Assembly (NCBI GenBank): GCA_021151825.1
Contig: JAGKWQ010000001.1
Span: 744,001 to 808,000 of the forward strand
Direction: 5' to 3'
Origin: Cellvibrionaceae bacterium
GTDB taxonomy: Bacteria; Pseudomonadota; Gammaproteobacteria; Pseudomonadales; Cellvibrionaceae
DNA length: 64,000 nucleotides
Shown here: piece after piece, positions 1 to 8,961 of the stretch
Position numbering within the stretch: position 1 is the stretch's first letter
How the letters are laid out: each line of letters starts with the position of its first letter
Program-made: the position numbers and the translations under genes
Notes under the pieces: generated by a model
Databases searched by the model: none
The model's input: the letters and a program-made list of their open reading frames with translations, nothing else
Told to the model about the DNA's origin: nothing

Positions 1-366
1 GGGTTTGTTTTTAAGTCAAGAAATTAAAAATCTCGCAACAAACATTTAATAAACAGAAAAATTAAATAATTATTTAATTCTGTGAATAATATTTTGCGGA
101 TTTATCAGAAAATTAAACCGGATAAGCAGGGTAATTTTTTAGCCACAAAACCATTCAAACAGGTACGAATAAAAGTAGAACCTATACTTTTAACGTACCC
201 GAGACATAACTCTCCTGAAAACAATATAAAAACTCCAACTAAAAAATAGAAATAGCCGAAATGGTAATAAAAAATTCACTGAAGTTTTAATTCTTTAATC
301 GAGACGGAAAATTCAATAGAGGGAGGTTTAAAGTAATAAATTCAGAAACTCAAACCTTGAATCGCA
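1..366. other. A+T-rich gap at the left edge, no gene seen
   Basis: No open frame with a ribosome binding site or recognisable family was found here on either strand. The stretch is very A+T-rich. It lies downstream of the small secreted-protein gene that reads leftwards, so it may simply be that gene's 3' flank. Confidence 0.5.
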
Positions 367-400
367 AACACAAACTCTTCATACGCAAAGAGTTTGTGTT
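367..400 (-). terminator. Hairpin after the small secreted-protein gene
   Basis: A perfect 13-bp inverted repeat (arms 367-379 and 388-400) with an 8-nt loop starts 13 bases beyond the stop of the leftward gene at 414-734. The position suits a transcription end. There is no clean T-run after the stem, so this is a hairpin of probable rather than proven terminator function. Confidence 0.5.
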
Positions 401-413
401 AATTAGCAGAAAA

Positions 414-734
414 TTACTTAGTGGAAACCGAATAGTTAGTACATGTTGAGGGGCTGGAATAAGTATAAAGATCGGGGCTTGCTGATTGATGCAGCGTGCA
501 TTCTGCATATCCTGTTGGTTGGGTGACAACCTGCTTAACCAAAATAGGGCCAGCACCGTTACAAAAAAGCCCATGCACGCTAACACTTACCGGTGAATAA
601 TATCCTCCCCCCAAGTAATTCCATGAGCACCCGGAAGCAACGTAACCAGGGGCCGCCAATAAAGTCGCCGCCAGCGCTTTAACTGCAACAAAAGAAATAA
701 CAGAACCAACAACCAATATTATTTTTTTACGCAT
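414..734 (-). CDS. Small secreted protein of unknown function
   Basis: This encodes 106 residues. The N-terminus is a clear Sec signal peptide: MRKK, then a hydrophobic run ending near the AALA/A region around residue 23. The mature part of about 80 residues is rich in Gly, Tyr, Ser and Thr and contains four cysteines, consistent with one or two disulphides in an exported protein. A GGAG ribosome binding site precedes the ATG at 734. No family is recognised. It stands alone, with a hairpin just after its stop. The composition suggests an extracellular or periplasmic protein; nothing in the sequence points to an enzyme. Confidence 0.55.
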   Translation of the reverse strand: MRKKIILVVGSVISFVAVKALAATLLAAPGYVASGCSWNYLGGGYYSPVSVSVHGLFCNGAGPILVKQVVTQPTGYAECTLHQSASPDLYTYSSPSTCTNYSVSTK

Positions 735-1311
735 TGAGTTTCTCCAGTTTGATTTATATAACCCGGGTTCCTTTTCCCTTATGATTTAACATTACAAAAT
801 AGTGGGTCAAATATTTTGCAGGCCGGTCCTTAACTAATACTCGCGTTTTAAAACCCCTTTGCAGTGCCTTCCAATCGCTTTAAATTTTATTGTGAAAAAT
901 ACCTACCCACTCTCGATGATATACATCAAGCGTGGCGCCTTAATATTGAAAATGTGAGTTGTAGATGAAGCTGCCCTTTAAAAATGATTAAAATTATAAG
1001 TATTATAATTTTAATCATTTTATAACACGGGCTTAGAACTTAGGTAATAGGGAAGTATGATTTGAGGCCTTATTTGTCACCTAAAAATACATAAAGATTA
1101 TTTCGTGTCATTTGTATAAGGCTGAAGATATAACGCCAAACTGAAAGTCAGTTGGTCACTGGAAAAGTGAGTTGGAAATATGCAATTTCCAAAATATTAT
1201 TAGTTGTGGCAATAAGTGCCAGTGGGCTTGCAAAAAAATGACTGACATCCAAGTTGAATGGGATAGGGTTTCAAGCTATCTCATACCCGCTTATGGCGAC
1301 GGATAAGATAA
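735..1311. other. Intergenic gap between the secreted-protein gene and the helicase gene
   Basis: This gap of nearly 600 bp has no convincing gene. It holds the promoter side of the 414-734 gene, the 3' flank of the leftward helicase-PLD gene, and a striking A+T-rich palindrome at 981-1021 that is listed separately. Short GTCAGTTGGTCACTGG-like words near 1148 vaguely recall the 145-bp repeats at 7.2 and 23.7 kb but do not align well. Confidence 0.4.
981..1021. repeat. Perfect 19-bp A+T-rich palindrome with a 3-nt loop
   Basis: Arms 981-999 and 1003-1021 are exact reverse complements around a GTA loop, giving a 41-base near-perfect palindrome of almost only A and T. It lies about 290 bp beyond the stop of the leftward helicase-PLD gene. 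It could be a terminator, a regulator site or a remnant of a mobile-element end. The sequence alone does not decide between these. Confidence 0.6.
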
Positions 1312-4300
1312 CTAAATTTCAACCCCAAGTTTTCCAAACTCTTCAAGTGCAGAACGAATCGATACAGGAGCATTTTTCCCGGTAATCCTCCAGGATACTT
1401 CATGCCTTATATACTTATCTCCTTTGTTTCTTTGCGCAGACAACCAATTAAATGAACCCTCGATAATTTCCGATGAACCAATAATTAATGTTTTGTTATG
1501 CATGTTAGCAATCAGATTAATAGTCGCGCCTGCTTTTTGCATTATCGCAAGAGCCTCTTTGCCACAATGTTCCGGAGTACGTACTGAAAGTTCTCGGTCC
1601 ACCACAATCAATATTCGAGCCCCTCGTTGTTCAACAGCCTCTGCAATTAGTGCGGCAAGATCATCATCCCTGATAGCCTTGGTTGTAATCCAGGGAGAGG
1701 CAATAAGAATTATTTGATTGCGAGATGACTCAAGGAGAGCGCTGCGTAACACATTACGGTGCCGCTCAAGTGTTGATATACGCTCTGCATTCACTAACAG
1801 TTCGCGACTGAAACGATGATTTCCATCTACATCGGACAATTCATTTCGCGCATCAACAAACAGCATTTCTCCTAAAATTGATGAAGGTGATCGCCCTTTA
1901 TTTCGGAACAATCTCATATCACCAATCACTACAAACGAATCTTTTGCACGGGAAACAGCTACGTTCAACATGTTTGGTTTATGGTCGAAGAACATACCTT
2001 TAACTGTATCAGCGTTATAGGTTGGCGAGAAAACTACAATTGGTTTTTCCGCGCCCTGAAGGCTATGCACTGTGCCTACAGTTATTTTTGTGTATTGCTT
2101 TCCTCGTAGAGATAACGCTTTACTTATTAATGCCGCTTGCGGATTAAAAGGCGTTATGACGGCAACAATATCCTCAATGGGTTTTTCATAATGAAGGCAC
2201 CATGCCTCAGCATTATTAACAATCCACTCTGCTATGGAATTAGCCTCCGGGGAGTTTGTTCGGCTACCCCCTACATTTTTTACGAAACCTCTTACATGCG
2301 CCCACATTAGTGGACGCAGCGGAGGCTCTTTCTTTCTTGGGGAACTTAAGGGTTGCAAGCGCCCCTGATAAATTAGCTCATTGCAGTATTTGACAATTTC
2401 CGCGCGGCACCGCCGATGTTCAGACAAGAATATACCCGGCTCTTTTTCTGTGCCGGGAGAGACTGACATAGTTGCCATTTGCGCGAGACGCATAACACTG
2501 CCTTGCGGAGCACCAGTACCAGGATCGCTCACCAGATGAGGAGTTGCAGGCTCACCATCACGCCACAAATCTGACAAACCAGCGCGAATAGAATTAGCAC
2601 GATCCGTCCCTTGAGTTAATCGACTAAAGGGTTCAATTTGGTAAATGTCGCCCACCACAATTGCTCTGCTCGCCAATGCAAAAACCGCAGCACCCACATG
2701 CGGGGCAACTTGTCCCGCTTCATCCATAATTAACAGATCGATATAATCAAATAAAAAACTCGAAATAAATTTATCATTTTGATCTTTCGACGTAAAACGA
2801 AAATATTTAGGTAATGAGTGAGCTGTCATAATTAAACAAGGTGTCAACATACACCACCGACGGAATCGTGCTTCAGTTGCTGTTCGGCCATTGTTAGTAC
2901 TTATTCTGCCCTCCTGAACAGCCTCAGCTTCTAATATCCAACGCCCTTCCCAATAACGCATTGCCTTTTGAAAGGCCATATGCCGCCACGTCATATCAAG
3001 GAGACTATCAAAATCTTTGACAGATGGAGGAACCTCCGGGGGATCGATTTTTTTCTCATCAACTAAAAATTCAGTCACCGAAAGGTGCCTTAGTCTTTCA
3101 TAGGTGCTCTCCAGTTCAGCTTTCTTGATCCCAAGCTCCTGAGATTTTTCCGCCAATACTCGTAGCCGTGAAATTCTATTTTGGTTTTCCTTTTCCAGAT
3201 TTTGATTCATCAAGTGATGATTTTTGGTAGCTGTTTGCAAATTACTATCCGCTTTTGCAACCTCTTCACTAAAAACTTTCGCCGTAATATTTTGATCATT
3301 GGCGAGCTGAGATAGCTTAGCGGATGCAGCTTTCACAATTTGATCAGACCGATCAAGCCATATCATTGGTTCATTACTATGTATTTCTTTTTCAAATAAA
3401 GAGTTAATCAACGGTTCGCGTGCTGCGACAGAAAAAATTCGGGCAATTCGTCTGTAATTGAATAGCTTTCGGGAAAACTGAAATATTTCAGCAAATGATT
3501 CCAATAAACCATGAGGAGCACACGCAGCATTTATTTGCGATTTAACACCCATTAAGGTGCGAATATACGCCTGCTGGGCTTCATAGGATTTTTTAAATTC
3601 TTCTGCAGCGGCAATAGAATTTGAGTGCAATAAATCGCGGTTTTCTTTTGCATTTTTGTAAATTTCATATAGCTCATTTACAGCAGTTTTTATTTGATAT
3701 ATGGCAGAAGAAAGACATTTATCTTCCTTTTCTATATAAATTTCTGGAGTTAAACCTCGCGCCGTAATGTGCCACCAATTTGAAATTACCTGGTACGCTT
3801 CAAGGCAATTTTGAATTTTCATTATTTTCTGATTGATGCCCTGAAGATCCGCGCGAATTGTATCCAGGCATATTTCTATAGAATCGGGTTTTATACCATA
3901 GGTCTCCGTGTAACGCTTAACCCAATATAATTTATTGCTTGCCAGATACTCTGCATTAGTTTCGCACTCAGGGAAACCGGTCCATTTTTGACCGATTTTT
4001 ACAGCGATTTTGTAGCCATTGTTTTTTGCTTCATTAATTTTATCTTCGCCAGCAGGCAAATAAAGGCCGTAAGTATTAGCATTTCCAATCCATCGCTGAG
4101 CCCATATAAATAATGATGAACCTGGATTTTCTCGAAAAATTTCATTCAAACTGCGGTTGATATTAACCACAGCCCTATTGTTGGTGGACACGCCAACAAT
4201 TACTGCGGGCAAACCGCCTTTCATTGCCGTGGACACAACTTCGGAAGCAATAATACTTTGTAATAAAGTTGTTTTTCCTGTACCGGGAGGTCCATTAACA

Positions 4301-5178
4301 GCAAGTACGTTCCCCACCGTCATCTCTTTATATGCAGCAATTGCATCGGCTTGACTATTTGCCAAACCATAGGCAGTACTCATAGTTCCACGAGCTGCCG
4401 CAAGTTTTCTGATACGCAAATCAGAATCAACATGTGTATGCCCTTCACGCCCATGACATATGCGACTAAATAAAGCAGGAAACTGTTTTTCCTGTTGAAG
4501 CGCATCATAAAGCTGGCAGAGAGATCGAGAAGTATTTTTTATTGATTTAGAAATATCTATACGAAAATCTGATAACGCTATAAATCCTGCAGGTATTTTT
4601 TCACCCATAACATGCTGACATAATTCATCACACCACGTCATGAATTCTGCCCAGGATAACTCGCCTAACGGATTTTTATTCAGCCAATCGTCATATACAG
4701 ATACATCACCGATTAACGGCGTATTTTCATCAGTTTCTTCGTTAGGATACAAATATTGTCGCCCAATCCAAGGCACTGAAAGTTCAGAGTAGGTAAGCGT
4801 GCCAGAAGAATTTATTGAGGCCGGGATATGCAACGTGTAATAAGATGCAGATGAGTTTTTAGCTGCGATCACTTTTCCATGCTCATGCCTGGGAACAAAG
4901 CCTCGTCCTAAAATTATTATTGGTATTGAATCATCATCACTTGATGCGACATCAGCTGCTGTTTGATTCCAAATAGCCTGCTTTTTGCTTTCACTCCAAA
5001 TCTGTTGGAGTCTGCTGACAGAGTCTTTATCCAACACGCCCGAGTGAATTACGTTTGCAATAGTTCTTACGGGAAAATCAGACGCATCCAACCCCATAAG
5101 ATCTTCATCTGCGAGCGTATTTCGCCAATACTGCACAAGACTTTTAAGCTGAAATGGAGGGTACGAATTAGTTTTCAC
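1312..5178 (-). CDS. SF1 (DNA2/NAM7-type) helicase fused to a phospholipase D-like domain; Mokosh type II-like defence protein
   Basis: This encodes 1288 residues. The N-terminal 270 residues are unrecognised. A superfamily 1 helicase core follows: Walker A GPPGTGKTT near residue 295, a large inserted helical region (about 360-740), Walker B LLIMDEAGQ near 816, an HRRCR motif near 925, GTVHSLQGAE near 1045 and NVAVSRAKD near 1075. The last 120 residues are PLD-like, with HNKTLII followed by a GSFNW motif near 1230-1245. In that motif the usual Asp of HxKx4D is Ser. Helicase-PLD single proteins are the hallmark of Mokosh type II (MkoC) anti-phage systems, so a nucleic-acid-targeting defence role is inferred. 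The gene stands alone in a defence-rich, A+T-rich region. Assignment to the SF1 and PLD families is firm; the Mokosh identity is probable. Confidence 0.8.
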   Translation of the reverse strand: MKTNSYPPFQLKSLVQYWRNTLADEDLMGLDASDFPVRTIANVIHSGVLDKDSVSRLQQIWSESKKQAIWNQTAADVASSDDDSIPIIILGRGFVPRHEHGKVIAAKNSSASYYTLHIPASINSSGTLTYSELSVPWIGRQYLYPNEETDENTPLIGDVSVYDDWLNKNPLGELSWAEFMTWCDELCQHVMGEKIPAGFIALSDFRIDISKSIKNTSRSLCQLYDALQQEKQFPALFSRICHGREGHTHVDSDLRIRKLAAARGTMSTAYGLANSQADAIAAYKEMTVGNVLAVNGPPGTGKTTLLQSIIASEVVSTAMKGGLPAVIVGVSTNNRAVVNINRSLNEIFRENPGSSLFIWAQRWIGNANTYGLYLPAGEDKINEAKNNGYKIAVKIGQKWTGFPECETNAEYLASNKLYWVKRYTETYGIKPDSIEICLDTIRADLQGINQKIMKIQNCLEAYQVISNWWHITARGLTPEIYIEKEDKCLSSAIYQIKTAVNELYEIYKNAKENRDLLHSNSIAAAEEFKKSYEAQQAYIRTLMGVKSQINAACAPHGLLESFAEIFQFSRKLFNYRRIARIFSVAAREPLINSLFEKEIHSNEPMIWLDRSDQIVKAASAKLSQLANDQNITAKVFSEEVAKADSNLQTATKNHHLMNQNLEKENQNRISRLRVLAEKSQELGIKKAELESTYERLRHLSVTEFLVDEKKIDPPEVPPSVKDFDSLLDMTWRHMAFQKAMRYWEGRWILEAEAVQEGRISTNNGRTATEARFRRWCMLTPCLIMTAHSLPKYFRFTSKDQNDKFISSFLFDYIDLLIMDEAGQVAPHVGAAVFALASRAIVVGDIYQIEPFSRLTQGTDRANSIRAGLSDLWRDGEPATPHLVSDPGTGAPQGSVMRLAQMATMSVSPGTEKEPGIFLSEHRRCRAEIVKYCNELIYQGRLQPLSSPRKKEPPLRPLMWAHVRGFVKNVGGSRTNSPEANSIAEWIVNNAEAWCLHYEKPIEDIVAVITPFNPQAALISKALSLRGKQYTKITVGTVHSLQGAEKPIVVFSPTYNADTVKGMFFDHKPNMLNVAVSRAKDSFVVIGDMRLFRNKGRSPSSILGEMLFVDARNELSDVDGNHRFSRELLVNAERISTLERHRNVLRSALLESSRNQIILIASPWITTKAIRDDDLAALIAEAVEQRGARILIVVDRELSVRTPEHCGKEALAIMQKAGATINLIANMHNKTLIIGSSEIIEGSFNWLSAQRNKGDKYIRHEVSWRITGKNAPVSIRSALEEFGKLGVEI

Positions 5179-5848
5179 AAGTTGTCCTGGAAAATTACGC
5201 CAACTACCTAGTAAAAAGTGAAATTTTTATTGGAATTAGTTCATGAGTAAGTTTTTATTTTGGCAGTATCTGAATATTGAAATTGTAAGTCATATGAAGC
5301 CCTGACAATCTTAATTACCAATACGGAACTCAATTATGCTGTTCTTTCGCCTGGTTTAAAAGATTTCTTCCGACACAATTATATTTTTATTTTGGTGTGC
5401 CCCTCAAAAAAATAAAAAATATTTCACCTGCCTGAGGTCATGCATGATGTCAATACAGGTAGATCTTCTCCAGCTTGATCGTCATTGCACTCACAACGCC
5501 TACTATCAGGCAGACTATAAATTTCGCCAGCATCGCAACCACCTATACCGCTGACCCGGCATATGTTTACCGCCGAACGAGGGCCTATCCATTCAGGAGA
5601 CTAGCCTCGTCACACAGTGAGATTGTAGACTAGTTCACCAGTTAACAGTAAGCTTAAGAAATTGATGCATTCGGTAATACAAACACGGGAATGAGACGCG
5701 TGACCTGACCATTTCCTTCGTTATTTAAAGAAATTAATATAATAATCCCTGCTCGACAGGCTAGTGAGCCACCATTAAAACACATCAGTTTTCTTGCGAA
5801 GAGAACACGGGAATAAGCAAAAATAATTATCTTAAGGAGAAATAACCA
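5179..5848. other. 670-bp gap upstream of the helicase and the oxygenase genes
   Basis: This is the divergent intergenic region between the leftward helicase-PLD gene and the rightward JmjC oxygenase gene. It should contain both promoters, but no clear -35/-10 pair stands out. A short leftward cysteine-containing open frame at 5424-5600, listed separately, looks like a possible gene remnant. The word AACACGGGAAT occurs twice, near 5686 and 5805. Confidence 0.4.
5424..5600 (-). pseudogene. Possible remnant of a cysteine-containing coding sequence
   Basis: This leftward frame is open for 59 codons between stops and has no ATG at a sensible place. Its translation has protein-like composition with six cysteines, including CDAGEIYSLPD and RRCECNDDQAGED, and ends SCMTSGR before TGA. 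It may be the tail of a decayed secreted or Rhs-type gene. Chance is a real alternative for a frame of this length, and no family is recognised. Confidence 0.2.
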
Positions 5849-7147
5849 ATGAAAATAACAGACTTTAATTCACTACTCGATTCTGATTCTTCTGACAAAT
5901 CTCATGCACCTGCGGCCTTGAATGGCCGCGAACTTCAGGAGCTTATAAACCCAATAGTTTGCGAAGAATTTGTAAACTCCTATTTCTCACGTATTTCACT
6001 GAACGTAGAAGGCCACCCCAAAAAATTCGATCATATTTTCAGTTGGGGGCGATTGAAACAAGCTCTTTTGAGAGGAGAAAAAATCCGGGACCGACGCTAC
6101 AACATAACCGCATCATTTACTGGCGGAGAAGATTCAGGAAGCTCGCGACGGATGATTGAAGCGCAGCATAATCAGGTAAGCGAGTTGTTCAACGCCGGTG
6201 CAACGATTTGCATTACCAACATTCACATGGCCGATCCAATTCTTGCCCGATGGGCAGAAGCAATTCGCGCGCAATTTAATTTTACCGGCACCGTAGGTGT
6301 AAATTGTTATATCTCACCGGACGGATCGGGATTACCCATGCACTATGATAAAAGAGTTGCTACCACACTCCAGATTGCAGGGAAAAAACGGTGGAAATTT
6401 TCTATAGAACCGGCAAAAGCCTGGCCTGACATCAACACAGTATTCCAAGAAGGGCAAACCGAATCGGATGTTGGAAAATTGCCCACTGAAATGGAATTTC
6501 GCGAAGTGGAGTTAAACCCTGGGGATTTACTCTGCCTTCCTGCTGGAGCCTGGCATTCTGCTCGTGGCATCGGTGTTTCATTAGCACTAAATCTTTATTT
6601 TGCTCCTCGAAATCTCCTCGACCAGTTGGTTCCTCTACTTAAAGACTTCGCAGCTTCAAACGAACATTGGCGAGGAGGTCCGCCTGCTACAGTAGAAAAA
6701 ATTCAAGGAAATATGCCACAGACAATTTCAACATACATGCGTGATCGCCTTGATGAGTTTCATAAAATGGCGCTGGCAGCTCTAGATAGTCCGGATGCAT
6801 TAACGGAATCCTGGCTGAACTCATTAACACATAATCCGTATACAGGATGGCAACCCGCTCCAATGTTGTCGATACCCGAAGTGTCACCGAGCCAACAATT
6901 TTGCGTTGCAGTATCATCACTGCGTTTTATTGAAACACGGAATAATGTGATTGTACCTTGCGATAATGGCGTGCTTAAATTTCCGGCCACATTCACTCCG
7001 ATTCTACAGCGTCTCGCATCTAAATCAGGGAGCTTTACCATACCCGAAGTTTTCTCGTGGCAGCAGAAACCTGATGGACCTACCCCAAATGAACTTACAC
7101 CCTACCTACAAGAGTTATACATAAATGGCATTATCAAGCTGATATAG
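5849..7147 (+). CDS. JmjC/cupin-fold Fe(II)/2-oxoglutarate oxygenase (ribosomal-oxygenase-like, Cupin_4 type)
   Basis: This encodes 432 residues with a good AAGGAGA ribosome binding site. The central domain is a JmjC-type cupin: the HxD iron ligand pair is H165-Y-D167, followed by TTLQIAGKKRWKF, and the distal His is H236 in LPAGAWHSARG. The residues needed for Fe(II) binding are therefore present. Bacterial members of this group (YcfD/RoxA-like) hydroxylate ribosomal proteins, and others act on peptides. The C-terminal 190 residues would form the dimerisation and winged-helix parts seen in ribosomal oxygenases. The gene stands alone inside accessory DNA, away from ribosomal genes, so its substrate may be different. 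No precursor peptide gene was found beside it. Enzyme class is fairly certain; substrate unknown. Confidence 0.75.
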   Translation: MKITDFNSLLDSDSSDKSHAPAALNGRELQELINPIVCEEFVNSYFSRISLNVEGHPKKFDHIFSWGRLKQALLRGEKIRDRRYNITASFTGGEDSGSSRRMIEAQHNQVSELFNAGATICITNIHMADPILARWAEAIRAQFNFTGTVGVNCYISPDGSGLPMHYDKRVATTLQIAGKKRWKFSIEPAKAWPDINTVFQEGQTESDVGKLPTEMEFREVELNPGDLLCLPAGAWHSARGIGVSLALNLYFAPRNLLDQLVPLLKDFAASNEHWRGGPPATVEKIQGNMPQTISTYMRDRLDEFHKMALAALDSPDALTESWLNSLTHNPYTGWQPAPMLSIPEVSPSQQFCVAVSSLRFIETRNNVIVPCDNGVLKFPATFTPILQRLASKSGSFTIPEVFSWQQKPDGPTPNELTPYLQELYINGIIKLI

Positions 7148-7159
7148 CTCAAAATGGGC

Positions 7160-7304
7160 AGTATCTGCATTTGCGTGGGCTGGACTTAATTAACCAATCT
7201 GCTGGCAGTGACTGACCACTGAAACCGGAAAAGTGTAGCCAGGCTACTGGTGAGATTGACCAATTTTTCGAGCAGGTATAAAAAGCCCGGCATTAACCGG
7301 GCTT
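7160..7304. repeat. 145-bp repeat, copy A (direct repeat of 23692-23834)
   Basis: This stretch aligns over its whole length with 23692-23834 in the same orientation, at roughly 80% identity by eye. Shared words include TTGCGTGGGCTGGACTTAA, GTGACTGACCA, GAAACCGGAAAAGTGT and a final GCCCGG hairpin. It contains several TGACCA words, as IS21-type element ends often do. It starts 12 bases after the oxygenase stop and lies beyond the leftward gene 7340-7786. Confidence 0.75.
7279..7304 (-). terminator. Rho-independent terminator of the orphan immunity genes
   Basis: The stem AAGCCCGG/CCGGGCTT has a 6-nt loop and is followed on the minus strand by a T-rich tract (TTTTTATA). It ends transcription of the leftward genes from 7786 or further upstream. 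It forms the end of repeat copy A. Confidence 0.75.
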
Positions 7305-7339
7305 GGAGATTTAGTCTCTGTGGTTGTTTTCTCTCCAAC

Positions 7340-7786
7340 CTATACACCAATAAGATCTTTCTTTTTCATGATTCCTGCAACACGCTCCTGAAAATCTCCA
7401 TATATATGCTCTGTCGCTTTGTAAGCAGCCTGATTTTGCGCAATGAACTCCAATGCAGGAACCACCTCATTCCAAATAGGTAAAATGTAATCAGGGGCAT
7501 CATTCAACTTCATATCTATTAAAGTTAAAAAGCATTCTGTAGCAGAAGCTATCGACATTTCATCTATTGTTCCTGTGAGAAAGATATCTTTATAAGCCAA
7601 AAAATAAAATTGAAACGGCTTTATCGGCATAAAACGCAAATCAGTAAAACTTGAAAGAGGATCTGATCTACATAATCGCTTAGCCTCCTCAAATGACAAT
7701 CCATAAAAATTATCGAAGGCTGATCTAACATCAAAATCAGCTTGATAATTTTCCCATTCGAATAGCTGTGGAGTTTTACTGTTCAT
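7340..7786 (-). CDS. Rhs-associated immunity-like protein (second copy)
   Basis: This encodes 148 residues, soluble, acidic, with no signal peptide. The central stretch DLRFMPIKPFQFYFLAYKDI matches the pattern of the neighbouring protein at 7969-8409 (NLKWMPETVFKYYIYGLKDF), and overall length and hydrophobic pattern agree. The two are therefore probably distant paralogues. It lies directly downstream of an orphan Rhs toxin tip and its first immunity candidate, the usual place for stacked immunity genes. It ends in a terminator. The function as antitoxin is inferred from this context, not from a recognised domain. Confidence 0.55.
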   Translation of the reverse strand: MNSKTPQLFEWENYQADFDVRSAFDNFYGLSFEEAKRLCRSDPLSSFTDLRFMPIKPFQFYFLAYKDIFLTGTIDEMSIASATECFLTLIDMKLNDAPDYILPIWNEVVPALEFIAQNQAAYKATEHIYGDFQERVAGIMKKKDLIGV

Positions 7787-7968
7787 AGATTAATTACCGC
7801 AGTTATCTTTTTTCATTCTCAGCCGTGCTTAACCTTAAATTCCGTTCATCTCAACTCGAAACAAGGCCTCACGTGATTGAATAAAAAGCACCAAATAACG
7901 CAGATTTAGAACTAGTGCCGCATTCACAGACCAACACGCATCCACAGCCTGAAGGCAAGCACTCGCAT

Positions 7969-8409
7969 TTAAACTAAATTTAATTTAATAATTTTAAGCT
8001 TTTTCTGCATATCATCTCGAGACTCTATATCCAACTCATAATCTTGGTAATTATCTATAATAAGTTCCATCAGATCCTGGAAGTCTGGAAAAACCCCCTT
8101 GATTACATCTTCCTGTAACTTTGCTTTCTCAGAAAAAATATCAAAAAGCCATTGAACTGAACTAGTTTTTGCAAATAATCCAAAGTCTGCTGTTTCAATA
8201 AAATCTTTAAGCCCATAGATGTAATATTTGAATACAGTTTCAGGCATCCACTTTAAATTAATACATCGCTCATTAATATTTTTTTTATACTCTGCCTGCA
8301 TGTCAGAATTTGATCTTCCACCGAAGTATTCATAAGAATAAGCAATATCTCTATCAGAGAGATCACCCCAATCAACATCCGATGGCACCATAAGAAAATT
8401 TTTATTCAC
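7969..8409 (-). CDS. Candidate immunity protein for the orphan Rhs tip
   Basis: This encodes 146 residues starting at a GTG (8409) that overlaps the last 8 bases of the Rhs-tip frame. A GAGGAG ribosome binding site lies inside the toxin-tip coding sequence. An ATG seven codons in (MVPSD) is an alternative start. The protein is acidic, helical and without signal or membrane segments. Translational coupling to a Rhs C-terminal toxin frame is the standard arrangement of a cognate immunity gene. It resembles its neighbour at 7340-7786 in the WMP...YY...KDF region. No named family is recognised. Confidence 0.6.
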   Translation of the reverse strand: MNKNFLMVPSDVDWGDLSDRDIAYSYEYFGGRSNSDMQAEYKKNINERCINLKWMPETVFKYYIYGLKDFIETADFGLFAKTSSVQWLFDIFSEKAKLQEDVIKGVFPDFQDLMELIIDNYQDYELDIESRDDMQKKLKIIKLNLV

Positions 8410-8956
8410 AATCTAATGGCTCCTCTTTACATGACCAAGAATTATTGTATTTTCTAATTTCATCTTTTATCGCCCGATCAAGTCCTGCAATATCGTCAGC
8501 ATGACGACCAGGAAACCATTTATCATCCCAAGACTGTCTTAAATTTCTACACTGCTGTAACCATTTAATATAATTTCTTCTGTCTTTGCACATATTTCCA
8601 GTTTGCTGAGGGGGAGAATTACAAAAATTCTTATACACATCATGCTCTGCATCCGCCTGAGCCTCATTTTCTGGAGTTCTTTCAGGTTTTTCCCACGGGA
8701 TGGCAGCCATTGCATCTACCGCTGCTTGTCCACAGTTCGTAGCAACACAAGCTGCGCCAGCACCTACCGATGCACCACCAGCAATCCAAATATATGCAGG
8801 AATGCCAAACCAAACGAAGCGACCATCGGGATCAAAATAATTAATGGGATTTTGATATGCATACCCATAAGTATTTATCCCACCCTCCAATCCAATCGGA
8901 TCACTCTCAATATACCTCCCAATGGACGGGTCATAATCCCGGAAGTAGTTGTAAAC
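8402..8956 (-). pseudogene. Orphan Rhs C-terminal toxin tip with the end of the Rhs core
   Basis: The frame is open from 8956 and begins with the end of an Rhs core: YNYFRDYDPSIGRYIESDP, IGLEGGINTYGYAY and NPINYFDPDGR. This matches the core end of the full Rhs gene at 25905-28559 at both protein and DNA level (about 85 bp). The 140-residue tip after DPDG is different from that of the full gene. It has a hydrophobic segment (WFGIPAYIWIAGGASVGAGAA) and a Cys-rich charged end with KWFPGRHADD. There is no promoter or start for a full protein, so this is a displaced toxin module, a reservoir for tip switching by recombination. The toxic activity is not recognised. Confidence 0.7.
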
Positions 8957-8961
8957 TAATC

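Noticed and set aside
1141..1210. Possible third copy of the 145-bp repeat
   Set aside because: Only short words such as GGAAAAGTG and GTCAGTTGGTCACTGG are shared; no extended alignment in either orientation.
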